Part shown: positions 1-8,065 of the stretch, piece after piece
How the letters are laid out: each line of letters begins with the position of its first letter
Numbering within the stretch: the first letter of the stretch is position 1
Assembly (NCBI GenBank): GCA_963760435.1
Contig: CAVXDE010000002.1
Coordinates: 62,001-126,000, forward strand
Reading direction: 5' to 3'
DNA: 64,000 nucleotides
From: JAFAXD01 sp963760435
Lineage (GTDB): Bacteria > Pseudomonadota > Alphaproteobacteria > Rhizobiales > Xanthobacteraceae
Notes under the pieces: generated by a model
The model's input: only the letters and a program-made list of their open reading frames with translations
What the model was told of the DNA's origin: nothing
Databases searched by the model: none
Program-made: the position numbers and the translations under genes

Positions 1-1011
1 ACCGATTTGTTGGAGTACGGCGACATCTTCGATGGCTCGAGCGAGATCGCCAGGAAAGTCGCGGCGCTCAAGGCTGAAGCCAAGGAAGAGTTGGAGCAGA
101 TCGAGAAGCTCGGTGGCGCGATCGCGGCGGTCGAGATGGGCTACATGAAGGCGCAGCTCGTGCAATCAAACACCGCACGCCTGGAGGCAATCGAACGCGG
201 CGACCACATCGTGGTCGGCGTGAACCGTTTCACCGAGGCCGAGCCATCGCCCTTGGCGACAGGTGACGATGCGATCCTGACGGTCCCGCACGAAGTGGAG
301 GCGCATCAGATCGAGCGGCTCAACACTTGGCGCGCAGCGCGTGATCCGGCCGCGGTTGCGGCGGCGTTGCGCGACTTGCGCGCGGCTGCGCGCGACGGGC
401 GCAACATCATGCCACCCTCGATCGCGGCCGCGAAGGCGGGAGTGACTACGGGCGAGTGGGGTACGGCCTTGCGCGAGGCGTTTGGGCAGTACCGCGCGCC
501 GACCGGTGTCGGGCGGGCTGCCCGCAATGCCGTCGAAGGGCTAGACGGCCTGCGCGCCGATGTCGACCGGGTCTCCAAGAAGCTTGGACGCCGCGTCAAA
601 TTCCTGGTCGGCAAGCCGGGTCTGGACGGCCATTCCAACGGCGCCGAGCAGATCGCGGTGCGCGCCCGCGACGCCGGCATGGACGTGGTCTACGAGGGCA
701 TCCGACTGACCCCGGCCGAGATCGTCGAGACCGCGCGCAATGAAGGCGTGCACGTGGTCGGTTTGTCGATCCTTTCGGGCAGTCACGTGCCGCTGGTGAA
801 GGACGTGGTGGCGCGCATGCATGACGCCGGCCTCGATGAGGTGCCGGTCGTGGTGGGTGGGATCATTCCGCCGGACGATGCCGAAATACTGAAGGAAGCA
901 GGCGTCGCCGCGGTCTACACGCCGAAGGACTTCGAGCTCAACCGGATCATGACGGACCTGCTGCGCGTCGTGGAGACCGCCGCCGAGAAGGAAAGCGTCG
1001 CCTCAGGCTGA
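1..1011 (+). CDS. ecm: Ethylmalonyl-CoA mutase (MeaA type), C-terminal part
   Basis: The frame is open from base 1, so the 5' part lies outside the window; about 336 C-terminal residues are present. The last third is a cobalamin-binding domain: GKPGLDGHSNGAEQ carries the Asp-x-His-x-x-Gly motif, with the cobalt-ligand His codon at 631-633, followed by a Rossmann-like region ending in VGGIIPPDDAEIL. The family interconverts ethylmalonyl-CoA and methylsuccinyl-CoA in the cytoplasmic ethylmalonyl-CoA pathway. The GLDGHSNGAEQIA stretch fits MeaA-type mutases better than the usual methylmalonyl-CoA mutase, but the catalytic barrel is not visible, so a methylmalonyl-CoA mutase paralogue is not excluded. 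The stop overlaps the stop of the convergent kinase gene by 9 bp. Confidence 0.85.
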   Translation, partial: TDLLEYGDIFDGSSEIARKVAALKAEAKEELEQIEKLGGAIAAVEMGYMKAQLVQSNTARLEAIERGDHIVVGVNRFTEAEPSPLATGDDAILTVPHEVEAHQIERLNTWRAARDPAAVAAALRDLRAAARDGRNIMPPSIAAAKAGVTTGEWGTALREAFGQYRAPTGVGRAARNAVEGLDGLRADVDRVSKKLGRRVKFLVGKPGLDGHSNGAEQIAVRARDAGMDVVYEGIRLTPAEIVETARNEGVHVVGLSILSGSHVPLVKDVVARMHDAGLDEVPVVVGGIIPPDDAEILKEAGVAAVYTPKDFELNRIMTDLLRVVETAAEKESVASG

Positions 1012-1797
1012 CTCTTTCGGCACCACGACGCTCAGCGTGAAGGTGCTGCCATGGCCGCGCCGGCTCGCGACCTTAAGGTCCCCGTCCATCGCGTTCGCGA
1101 GTCGTTTGACCAGCGCCAATCCCAAACCGGCCCCACCAAATCGTTGCGCGACCTGCTCGCTCGCCTGCGTGAATGGCCGGAACAGACCCTGCATCTCGGC
1201 ACGGCTCATGCCGATGCCGCTGTCGCTGACCGCAAAGGACAGCCGCACGCGACCGCGCGAGAGAGCTTGACTGGTCACGCCGAGCGAGACCTCACCCTGT
1301 TTGGTGAACTTCACGCCGTTCTCGATCAGATTCTCAAGTGCCGCCCGCAGCCGCACCGCATCGCCGATCACACCGTTCGGCAAGTCGGGGGACACATCGA
1401 TCCGGCAGGCGAGCCCAGCGGCTTCGGCCCGCGCCGCCAGGCTTTCACCCGCGTCACGCGCCAACTCGCGCGGATCGAAAGCATCGTGGCGCAGAACGAG
1501 GCCGCGGCCGGACAGCCGCACCGCATCGACAACGAGCGTGGTCAGCGCTTCCAGGTGCTTCGCACTGCTGGTGAGTGCCGCCACCCAGCGCCGCTCGCGC
1601 TCGCCAAGCTCCGCGCCGCCAAGCAACTCGGCGCCGGCCAAAATGCCGGTCAGGGGCGTGCGCACATCGTGGGCGAAGCCGGCCACCATCAGCTCGAACG
1701 CGCGCGTGCGGCCGGATTGCGGCACCCGCCGCGGGCGCGCGGCCCTATCCCGTTGAGCGCGCACAGGCGCGCGTTTGGCCGTTTTCTGCTTTGCCAT
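1003..1797 (-). CDS. Soluble sensor histidine kinase
   Basis: A 264-residue protein with a basic N-terminus, then an H-box FAHDVRTPLTGI (phospho-acceptor His about residue 43), N-box LENLIENGVKFT, G1 box DSGIGM, F-box LFRPFTQ and G2 box GGAGLGLAL: a complete HisKA plus HATPase_c core. There is no transmembrane segment and no recognisable sensory domain, so it probably acts in the cytoplasm with a partner response regulator or phosphotransfer protein that is not in the window. The ATG at 1797 is chosen over a GTG 27 bases upstream because a purine-rich GGTGGGGA precedes it. The signal is unknown. Confidence 0.85.
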   Translation of the reverse strand: MAKQKTAKRAPVRAQRDRAARPRRVPQSGRTRAFELMVAGFAHDVRTPLTGILAGAELLGGAELGERERRWVAALTSSAKHLEALTTLVVDAVRLSGRGLVLRHDAFDPRELARDAGESLAARAEAAGLACRIDVSPDLPNGVIGDAVRLRAALENLIENGVKFTKQGEVSLGVTSQALSRGRVRLSFAVSDSGIGMSRAEMQGLFRPFTQASEQVAQRFGGAGLGLALVKRLANAMDGDLKVASRRGHGSTFTLSVVVPKESA

Positions 1798-1854
1798 TGT
1801 CCCCACCGGTACCCACAATGGCACGAACTGAGCGCCGGGACCACAGCGGCGGTA

Positions 1855-2706
1855 TCAGGCAAGCCCCACCATGCGTCGGATGTCGGCCGGTTTGGCGCCG
1901 CCGTCGCGCAAGCGCCGCAACGAGGTCGCGCCAGTCGATTTGGCGAGCTTGCGCCCCTGCGCATCGAGCACCAGGCGGTGGTGATGGTAGGTCGGAGACG
2001 GCAGGTCGAGCAGCGCCTGCAGCAACCGATGAAGGCCGGTCGCTGCGAACAAGTCGCGCCCGCGCACCACGTGGGTGATGCCCTGCAGGGCATCATCCAC
2101 CACGACCGATAAATGGTAGCTTGTCGGCGTGTCCTTGCGGGCAAGCACCACGTCTCCCCACTGCTCGGGGTGCGCCTGGATCTCTTCGTTGCCAGCGCTG
2201 GTCTCGCGCCAGGCAAGCGGCCTCGTCCGCTGCAGGGCGGCAGCGGCGTCGAGCCGCAGTGCGTATGGGCCGCGCGCCATGCGGCGCTCGCGCTCCTCCG
2301 CCGGCAGATTTTTGGCCAGGCCGGGATAGAGCGGCGCCCCATCGGGATCGCGCGGCCAGGGCCCCAGCGCATCGCGTTCAGCCACGAGGCGGAGAATTTC
2401 ACCGCGTGTCTCGAAGCTCGGATAGATCAACCCGGCATTTGCAAGCCGCTTGAGTGCTGCCGCGTATTCGTCGAGATGCTCCGACTGCCGCCGCACCGGC
2501 TGCTCCCACGAAATGCCGAGCCAGGCGAGGTCCTCATAGATCGCATTCTCGTATTCGGGGCGACAGCGCGCGGTATCGATGTCCTCGATCCGTAACAGCA
2601 GCCGACCGCCCGCCGCGCGTGCGAGCTCGAAGTTCATCAGGGCCGAGAGCGCATGGCCGAGATGCAGATAGCCGTTCGGGCTTGGGGCGAAGCGGAATAC
2701 GGACAT
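1855..2706 (-). CDS. gluQ: Glutamyl-Q tRNA(Asp) synthetase
   Basis: A 283-residue truncated glutamyl-tRNA synthetase paralogue: N-terminal FAPSPNGYLHLGHALSA contains the HIGH-like motif, IEDIDTARCRPEY follows, and KLAKST is the KMSKS-like loop near the C-terminus. There is no anticodon-binding domain, as expected for GluQ/YadB, which attaches glutamate to queuosine in tRNA-Asp. The zinc-binding cysteines of E. coli YadB are not apparent: the matching segment reads LIYPSFETRGEI and LYPGLAKNL. The start at 2706 (MSVFRFAPSP) matches the family; the upstream extension of the open frame is not protein-like. It is divergent from the glycosylase gene with about 90 bp between starts. Confidence 0.93.
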   Translation of the reverse strand: MSVFRFAPSPNGYLHLGHALSALMNFELARAAGGRLLLRIEDIDTARCRPEYENAIYEDLAWLGISWEQPVRRQSEHLDEYAAALKRLANAGLIYPSFETRGEILRLVAERDALGPWPRDPDGAPLYPGLAKNLPAEERERRMARGPYALRLDAAAALQRTRPLAWRETSAGNEEIQAHPEQWGDVVLARKDTPTSYHLSVVVDDALQGITHVVRGRDLFAATGLHRLLQALLDLPSPTYHHHRLVLDAQGRKLAKSTGATSLRRLRDGGAKPADIRRMVGLA

Positions 2707-2796
2707 CAGCGGACAGCGCGGAGTCGCACACGGTGACAAAGCCAAGATGATCCTTATCTTGTCTGTTCTCTGGCGTCTGTCCTCCGTTTGCTGTTC

Positions 2797-3483
2797 ATGC
2801 CGCACTTCATCCATACCAAGGACGATCTGGAAAGCGCGATCGCGGAACTTGTGGCCGCCGATCCGCGCCTTGCGCCGGTATTTGCAGTGGCGGGGCTGCC
2901 GCCGCTGCGGCGGCGCGCCGGTGGGTTCGCGGGGCTCGCGTCGATCATCGTGGCGCAGCAGCTTTCGACCGCGAGCGCGTCCGCGATCTGGGGGCGAATG
3001 AGCGCAAAATTCGAACCGCTGCACCCAACTGCTGTTCGACGGGCGCGCATAACCACGTTGCAGCGGATCGGACTCTCCGCCGCCAAAATCAAGACCCTGA
3101 AGGCGATCGCGGCTGCAATGGAACAGGGTGCGATCGATCTCGACGCCTTGGCGCACAAGCCGGCCGACGAGGCACATGCCGCCCTCACCGCGTTACATGG
3201 GGTCGGTCCCTGGACGGCGGATATATATCTCCTGTTTTGTCTCGGCCATGCCGACGCATGGCCTGCGGGCGATCTCGCTTTGCAGGAAGCGATGCGGCTT
3301 GCATTCGGATTATCGGCACGGCCGACCACTAAGGAGATGGGCGCGCTCGCCGAGCTGTGGCGCCCTCGACGTGGCGCGGCCGCGTGCCTGTTGTGGACCT
3401 ACTATCGGGCGATGAAGGGGCGCGAAGCCGCGCCGACCATGCCGGAGCAAACACGGACAAGGAGACGTAATGGCCGAGCTTGA
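2797..3483 (+). CDS. DNA-3-methyladenine glycosylase II family (AlkA-like)
   Basis: A 228-residue HhH-GPD superfamily glycosylase that excises alkylated bases. LASIIVAQQLSTASAS is the family N-terminal helix region, LHGVGPWTADIYLLF is the helix-hairpin-helix (about residues 133-147), and the catalytic Asp is at about residue 159 in AWPAGDLALQ. It lacks the N-terminal TBP-like domain of E. coli AlkA, so it is the short form common in alphaproteobacteria. ATG 2797 is used instead of the in-frame TTG nine bases upstream. The stop overlaps the start of the esterase gene by 14 bp, so the two are probably co-transcribed. Confidence 0.9.
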   Translation: MPHFIHTKDDLESAIAELVAADPRLAPVFAVAGLPPLRRRAGGFAGLASIIVAQQLSTASASAIWGRMSAKFEPLHPTAVRRARITTLQRIGLSAAKIKTLKAIAAAMEQGAIDLDALAHKPADEAHAALTALHGVGPWTADIYLLFCLGHADAWPAGDLALQEAMRLAFGLSARPTTKEMGALAELWRPRRGAAACLLWTYYRAMKGREAAPTMPEQTRTRRRNGRA

Positions 3484-4147
3484 TGGACCACGCTTGGAGC
3501 CCCGACGCGGCCCGGCGCGCCAGTTGGTGATGTTTCTGCATGGCTACGGGGCGGACGGAAACGACCTCATCGAGATCGGCCGTGCCTGGCAGGCGTTGTT
3601 GCCGGACGCGGCATTCGTGTCGCCGCATGCCCCGGAGCGCTGCATGCAGGCGCCGGTCGGCCGGCAATGGTTTTCGCTCACCTTTCGCAATCCGGACGAA
3701 CGCTGGCTCGGCGCTAATAAAGCGGCGCCGGTGCTGGAGCGGTTCATCGACGCCGAGCTAGCGCGCCGCAATCTGCCGCCCACCGCTCTCGCCCTGGTCG
3801 GGTTCAGCCAGGGCACCATGATGGCACTGCATGTCGGCCTGCGCCGCGCTGTCGCACCTGCGGCGATCGTCGGCTACTCGGGAATGCTGGTTACGCCCAA
3901 TGACGGTCCCGCGGAGGCCATTGCCAAAGAGGTCAAATCACGCCCGCCGGTGCTGCTGGTGCACGGCGACAGCGACGATCTCATTCCGGTGCAGGCACTT
4001 TTCCTCTCGTCCCAGGGCCTCGCCCAGCTAGAGGTTCCCGTGGAATGGCACCTATCGGCCGGCACCGGCCACGGCATCGATCCCGAAGGTCTCCGCCACG
4101 GCGGGGAGTTTCTGGCCAAGCGCTTCCGCGCGGCTATTTTGGCTTGA
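3470..4147 (+). CDS. Carboxylesterase/phospholipase-like alpha/beta hydrolase
   Basis: A 225-residue protein of the YpfH/carboxylesterase type. The predicted triad is complete: nucleophile Ser113 in GFSQG, Asp169 in HGDSDDLIP and His201 in GTGHGID. The N-terminal MFLHGYGADGND gives the oxyanion-hole HGYG. There is no signal peptide, so it is cytoplasmic. A good ribosome site (AAGGAG, seven bases before ATG 3470) sits inside the end of the glycosylase gene and supports this start. The 3' end overlaps the convergent small secreted-protein gene by 14 bp. The substrate cannot be read from the sequence. Confidence 0.88.
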   Translation: MAELDGPRLEPRRGPARQLVMFLHGYGADGNDLIEIGRAWQALLPDAAFVSPHAPERCMQAPVGRQWFSLTFRNPDERWLGANKAAPVLERFIDAELARRNLPPTALALVGFSQGTMMALHVGLRRAVAPAAIVGYSGMLVTPNDGPAEAIAKEVKSRPPVLLVHGDSDDLIPVQALFLSSQGLAQLEVPVEWHLSAGTGHGIDPEGLRHGGEFLAKRFRAAILA

Positions 4148-4469
4148 CGTTCGGATCACCGCCCGGGCTACCCGGCGCCGGAACGATGGGCATTTTGTCA
4201 CCGGTCACCGGCGGGGCCACGTGCATTCCGGAATCGACGTTGCCGGGCGGATGGATCACACCCCCTGAGCGGTCGAGCCGCTCACTGAGGTTTTGATCTC
4301 CTTTGCGCGCCTGCGAATCAAACTGGCTCGGCGCATTCTCAGTGGGTGCGGCACTCGGTCCCGCCTCGGCCGCTAAAGCCATGACGGGGGCGGCGGCCGT
4401 GAGGCACATAACTACCCACCTGCAACTTACCAGCACACGAATGAATCTCAGTCGGGTGATCTTCTGCAT
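4134..4469 (-). CDS. Small secreted or periplasmic protein, conserved hypothetical
   Basis: A 111-residue protein with a basic N-terminus and hydrophobic core (VVMCLTAAAPVMALAAEA) followed by an Ala-rich cleavage region, a typical Sec signal. The mature part is short, polar and rich in Pro and Gly: LSERLDRSGGVIHPPG, then VAPPVTGDKMPIVPAPGSPG. The author recalls proteins with this GGVI-PP...PVIPPPGSPGG pattern as common hypotheticals in Rhizobiales, but no function is known. No catalytic residues are visible. Confidence 0.75.
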   Translation of the reverse strand: MQKITRLRFIRVLVSCRWVVMCLTAAAPVMALAAEAGPSAAPTENAPSQFDSQARKGDQNLSERLDRSGGVIHPPGNVDSGMHVAPPVTGDKMPIVPAPGSPGGDPNVKPK

Positions 4470-4770
4470 GCGGGAAAAACGCGGGCCGTGCGGGTGCGGT
4501 TCCTCGCTTCAAAACGCAATTATTCCAGAGGGTTCACAATGCTGTCACGTGTGCGTATAAAGTTCCTGCACGCTCCCGGATCGGGGAGCAATTCGACAAC
4601 CGCGGTGGCGTCGTTCTGGCCGTGGTTGGGGCAGAGTGGCGAATGCGGTGCTCGGAATGCGGACCGCAGTGGGTTGAGCGTAGCGAGACCCATGTGGCGG
4701 CGGTAAGCGCAGCGTCAACGATGGTTTGCCTCGGGCTGAACCTGGGGCCGATCCATCCTGCGAGGTGCGA
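4470..4770. other. Intergenic region, no gene seen
   Basis: About 300 bases between divergent starts. No tRNA or other RNA gene was recognised. A hairpin with 6-bp arms (GCTCCC, loop of six, GGGAGC) lies at 4572-4589 but has no T-tract. The region should hold the promoters of the small secreted-protein gene and the HNH gene. Confidence 0.5.
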
Positions 4771-5328
4771 GTGAACGCTCACGTATCGGCAAATGCCTGG
4801 CCGGCGCTGGTACTGAACGCGGACTTTCGTCCGCTGAGTTATTATCCGCTCTCGCTGTGGTCCTGGCAGGACGCCATCAAGGCCGTGTTCCTGGACCGCG
4901 TGAACATCGTTGCCCATTACGAGAAGGCGGTGCGCAGCCCCAGCTTCGAGATGCAGCTGCCCAGCGTCGTGTCGCTCAAGAATTTCGTGAAGCCGTCGAC
5001 GCATCCGGCCTTCACCCGGTTCAATGTATTCCTGCGCGACAAATTTTGCTGCCAGTACTGCGGTTCGCGCGATGATCTGACGTTCGATCACATCCTGCCG
5101 CGCTCGCGCGGTGGACACACGACCTGGATCAACGTCGTTGCTGCCTGCTCAGGCTGTAATCTGCGCAAAGGCAGCATGACGCCGGTGGAAGCCGGCATGT
5201 ACCCGTCGCAAACGCCGTTTCAGCCGTCAGTCCAGCACCTGCACCGCAACGGCCGGCTGTTCCCGCCGAACTATCTGCACGACAGCTGGCTCGACTATCT
5301 CTACTGGGACACCGAACTCGAGCCGTAA
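4771..5328 (+). CDS. HNH endonuclease family protein
   Basis: About 185 residues. The N-terminal WPALVLNADFRPLSYYPLSLW and DAIKAVFLDRVNIV segments are typical of a conserved alphaproteobacterial HNH family. The nuclease part has two Cys pairs, CQYCG and CSGCN, around LTFDHILPRSRGG, which contains the Asp-His of the beta-beta-alpha metal motif. It probably cleaves or nicks DNA, but its cellular role is unknown. GTG 4771 is preferred because the conserved family N-terminus begins there; the frame continues upstream to a TTG at 4726 without recognisable sequence. Confidence 0.88.
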   Translation: MNAHVSANAWPALVLNADFRPLSYYPLSLWSWQDAIKAVFLDRVNIVAHYEKAVRSPSFEMQLPSVVSLKNFVKPSTHPAFTRFNVFLRDKFCCQYCGSRDDLTFDHILPRSRGGHTTWINVVAACSGCNLRKGSMTPVEAGMYPSQTPFQPSVQHLHRNGRLFPPNYLHDSWLDYLYWDTELEP

Positions 5329-5347
5329 CAGCGCGGCTTCGCTCCGA

Positions 5348-6265
5348 TCACGCCACACGCAGAATGATCTTGCCGCGGGCGCGTCCGGATTCGCTCAGCT
5401 CATGCGCGGCTTTCGCCTGTGCGAGCGGGAGCTCCTTCTCGATCACGACCTTGAGCTTGCCAGCGTCGATCAATCCGGAAATTTCCTGCAAACGAATGCC
5501 GTTCATGTTGCCGCGCTCGAACCGCGCCGTGACACCGTGCTGCTTGGCGAGCGCCTCGTCCGGCGGCGCCACGATGGTGATCAACAATCCGCCCTTGCGC
5601 AGCAACCCGAACGAGCGCTTCAGTGTCTCGCCGCCGACGCAATCAACAACAAGATCGACGTCCTTGACCGTGCTCGCAACGTCGACCGCCCGATAGTCGA
5701 CCACCTCGTCGGCGCCGAGGGACTTCACCATCGCGACATTGGGGCCTGAGGTGGTGGCGATCACGTGCGCGCCAGCGAGCTTCGCCAGCTGTACGGCGAA
5801 AATTCCGACACCACCCGAGCCACCCTGGATCAGTACTTTCTGTCCGGCCCGGACATTGGCCGCATCGAACAGAACGGTCCATGCAGTGCCGGCGGCTATC
5901 GGTATACCGGCCGCATGGGCGAGCGGAATTGTTGTTGGAGCTGGAGCGACAGCATCCGTCTTGGCTGCGGCGAATTCCGCATAGGCGCCATCGACGCGGG
6001 CGATCACGGGTCGCCTTCCTTGAGGCGCGTGACGAGGGGACCGGCGAGCGCCACCCTGCCCGGCGATGTCACTGCCCATGATTGCCGGGAACTGCAGCGG
6101 CCGCATTGCTCGCATCAAGCCTTTGCGGATCTTCCAATCGACCGGATTGACCCCGGCTGCGTGGATCTTGATCAACACGCCATCGGGCGGCGGCTCGGGG
6201 ATGGGCGCGTCCTCGTAGACGAGAGCATCAGCTTCGCCATAGTCGTGAATCCGGATCGCCTTCAT
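5348..6265 (-). CDS. NADP-dependent zinc-free quinone oxidoreductase (MDR family)
   Basis: A 305-residue protein. The N-terminal GroES-like domain (MKAIRIHDYG, AAGVNPVDWKIRKG) is followed by a nucleotide-binding domain with QGGSGGVGIFAVQLAK. No structural-zinc cysteine cluster is seen, which fits NADPH:quinone reductase-like enzymes. Residues around 70-90 read GQGGARRSPRHAPQGRRP, unlike the family. Removing one C near 6055 and adding one base near 6007 restores AGPLVTRLKEGDPVIARV, so two compensating frameshifts lie at about 6005-6057. ATG 6265 matches the family start; the long upstream extension is not coding. Confidence 0.88.
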   Translation of the reverse strand: MKAIRIHDYGEADALVYEDAPIPEPPPDGVLIKIHAAGVNPVDWKIRKGLMRAMRPLQFPAIMGSDIAGQGGARRSPRHAPQGRRPVIARVDGAYAEFAAAKTDAVAPAPTTIPLAHAAGIPIAAGTAWTVLFDAANVRAGQKVLIQGGSGGVGIFAVQLAKLAGAHVIATTSGPNVAMVKSLGADEVVDYRAVDVASTVKDVDLVVDCVGGETLKRSFGLLRKGGLLITIVAPPDEALAKQHGVTARFERGNMNGIRLQEISGLIDAGKLKVVIEKELPLAQAKAAHELSESGRARGKIILRVA

Positions 6266-6443
6266 GAACGCGCCTCCTTCCTGCTCAACCAAGCCGATGC
6301 TAGTGCCACCCGCGGCGAAAATCCCCTGCGTCATGACGCAGCCCAGACATGTTACTCTGCTTATGCGGCTTAGTAGATCAACACCAGAGATGTTCAACTC
6401 GCGATGAGCACCAGGGACTGGCAAAAGGATCGGCGCCAGATCG

Positions 6444-7214
6444 TCAGTGCACGACTCCGAGCCACTCCAACAGTTGCCGCCGCAACGCGACGAACGACGC
6501 GCTGCTCCGGTGACGCGGTCGCACGAGATCAACCTGCACGGAATGCGCAATCTGGCCATCATGCATGACCAGGATCCTGTCGGCCAACAGCACGGCCTCT
6601 TCCACATCATGCGTCACCAGCAACACAGCGCAACCATGCTGCTGCCAGAGGTCGGCCACGAGGTCCTGCGCCTTGATGCGGGTGAGCGCATCGAGTGCGG
6701 CAAACGGCTCGTCAAGCAGCAGCAGATCGGGCTGCCGGACGAGCGCACGCGCCAGCGAAGCGCGTTGCGCTTCGCCACCGGACAGGACTTTCGGCCACTG
6801 ATCGGCGCGGTGCACCAGATTGACTTCCTCCAGCGCCGCAAAAGCGGCGGCCCGGTCCGCGCCCGGCACCCCAAGCACCACATTGCGCCACACCGATTTC
6901 CACGGCAACAAGCGCGGCGCCTGAAACGCAACCGCGCGGCGCGCCGGAACGATGATCTCGCCATCAAAGCCATGATCCAGATCGGCAAGCACGCGCAACA
7001 GCGTGCTCTTACCGCAGCCGCTGGCGCCGAGCAGAACCACGAACTCGCCCGGCGCGATATCGAGGTCGAGTCCGTTGAGCACACGGTGGTCGCCGAACGC
7101 GCGCGTGAGATTGCGCACGCGCACCGCAGTGCGGCGCCCAGCCGCCATGCCGCCCGCCTCCGGGTTGGGCGGGGTAATAGGATCGATCAGGTTCCGTTGA
7201 AGGCCGGTCGCCAT
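6444..7214 (-). CDS. ABC transporter ATP-binding protein, nitrate/sulfonate/taurine type
   Basis: A 256-residue ATPase with Walker A GASGCGKST, Q-loop AFQAPRLLPW, signature LSGGEAQRASLARAL, Walker B LLLLDEPFAALDALTR and switch His in VTHDVEEAV. It resembles SsuB/TauB and should power the permease at 7187-8065, whose end it overlaps by 28 bp. It is the last gene of operon A. Alternative starts exist upstream (open frame to 7289), but MATGLQRN at 7214 leaves a normal-length N-terminal extension. Substrate assignment rests on neighbours. Confidence 0.92.
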   Translation of the reverse strand: MATGLQRNLIDPITPPNPEAGGMAAGRRTAVRVRNLTRAFGDHRVLNGLDLDIAPGEFVVLLGASGCGKSTLLRVLADLDHGFDGEIIVPARRAVAFQAPRLLPWKSVWRNVVLGVPGADRAAAFAALEEVNLVHRADQWPKVLSGGEAQRASLARALVRQPDLLLLDEPFAALDALTRIKAQDLVADLWQQHGCAVLLVTHDVEEAVLLADRILVMHDGQIAHSVQVDLVRPRHRSSASFVALRRQLLEWLGVVH

Positions 7215-8065
7215 GACAGGAACGTCCTTTCGAGCACGCGAACGATGAGATCGACCGCGATGCCGAGCAGTGCATAGACTACGAGACACACGACGATGAC
7301 CTGAGTCTGAAAGAACTCGCGGGCATTGCTCATCAGATAGCCGATGCCCGCGGTCGCGTTGATCTGTTCACCAAATACCAGGGCGAGCCAGGCGACCGCG
7401 AGGGAATAACGCAGGCCGACAAGAGCGTTCGGTAGAGCGCCCGGTAACACGACGTGGCGGATCAGCCCGACCTGGGAGAGGCCGAGCGTGCGGCCGGCCT
7501 CGACCAGCGTGACATCGACATTGCGGATTCCGGCATAGACATTGATGTAGAGCGGGAACGCCGTCGCCACCGCGATCAAGGCGATTTTAGGTGCCTCGCC
7601 GATGCCGAACCAGATGATCAACAACGGAATCAGCGCGATGCTCGGCACCGTGCGCAGCATCTGCATCACCGCATCGACCAGATCTTCCCCAAGCCGGAAC
7701 AGGCCGGAGATGGTCGCGAGCGCCACGCCAACGCTGCCGCCGATCAGAAGACCCGTGAGTGCACGCCGGAGCGAAGTCCAGACCGCCGCTTGCAATTCGC
7801 CGCTCGCCAACAAGTCGGCGGTACTCGACAGCACGGTCGCTGGTCCGGCGAGGACGGTGTCAGGCAGCAGCCCGGTCACTGAAAGGACGTGCCACAGCAA
7901 CACCAGCAATAGCGGTCCGCTGGCGCGCCGGATCAGACGGGGCACGCCGCGCGCGCGTGCCGCCGCCGGCGCGATCGCAATCAAGGGAATCTCGGCGTTT
8001 GGAACGAGTTCAACGACCGAGCCGCGTCGTGCCGGCGCAGCCCTGCCCGTGAGCTGCGCGATCAT
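7187..8065 (-). CDS. ABC transporter permease, sulfonate/nitrate type (SsuC-like)
   Basis: A 292-residue inner-membrane protein with about six hydrophobic segments. The EAA loop EAGRTLGLSQVGLIRH docks the ATPase, and IPLLIIWFGIGEAPKI is characteristic of SsuC/TauC permeases. Its start overlaps the stop of the upstream binding-protein gene by four bases (ATGA), indicating translational coupling. With the gene at 6444 and the broken binding-protein gene at 8062-9051 it forms the second ABC importer of operon A. Confidence 0.93.
   Translation of the reverse strand: MIAQLTGRAAPARRGSVVELVPNAEIPLIAIAPAAARARGVPRLIRRASGPLLLVLLWHVLSVTGLLPDTVLAGPATVLSSTADLLASGELQAAVWTSLRRALTGLLIGGSVGVALATISGLFRLGEDLVDAVMQMLRTVPSIALIPLLIIWFGIGEAPKIALIAVATAFPLYINVYAGIRNVDVTLVEAGRTLGLSQVGLIRHVVLPGALPNALVGLRYSLAVAWLALVFGEQINATAGIGYLMSNAREFFQTQVIVVCLVVYALLGIAVDLIVRVLERTFLSWRPAFNGT

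Noticed and set aside
1051..2112. Long plus-strand open frame opposite the kinase and gluQ
   Set aside because: It is the antisense shadow of two genes with clear motifs, a common effect in high-GC DNA.
4572..4589. Hairpin with GCTCCC/GGGAGC arms
   Set aside because: No T-run and no flanking gene end; not enough to call a terminator or RNA.
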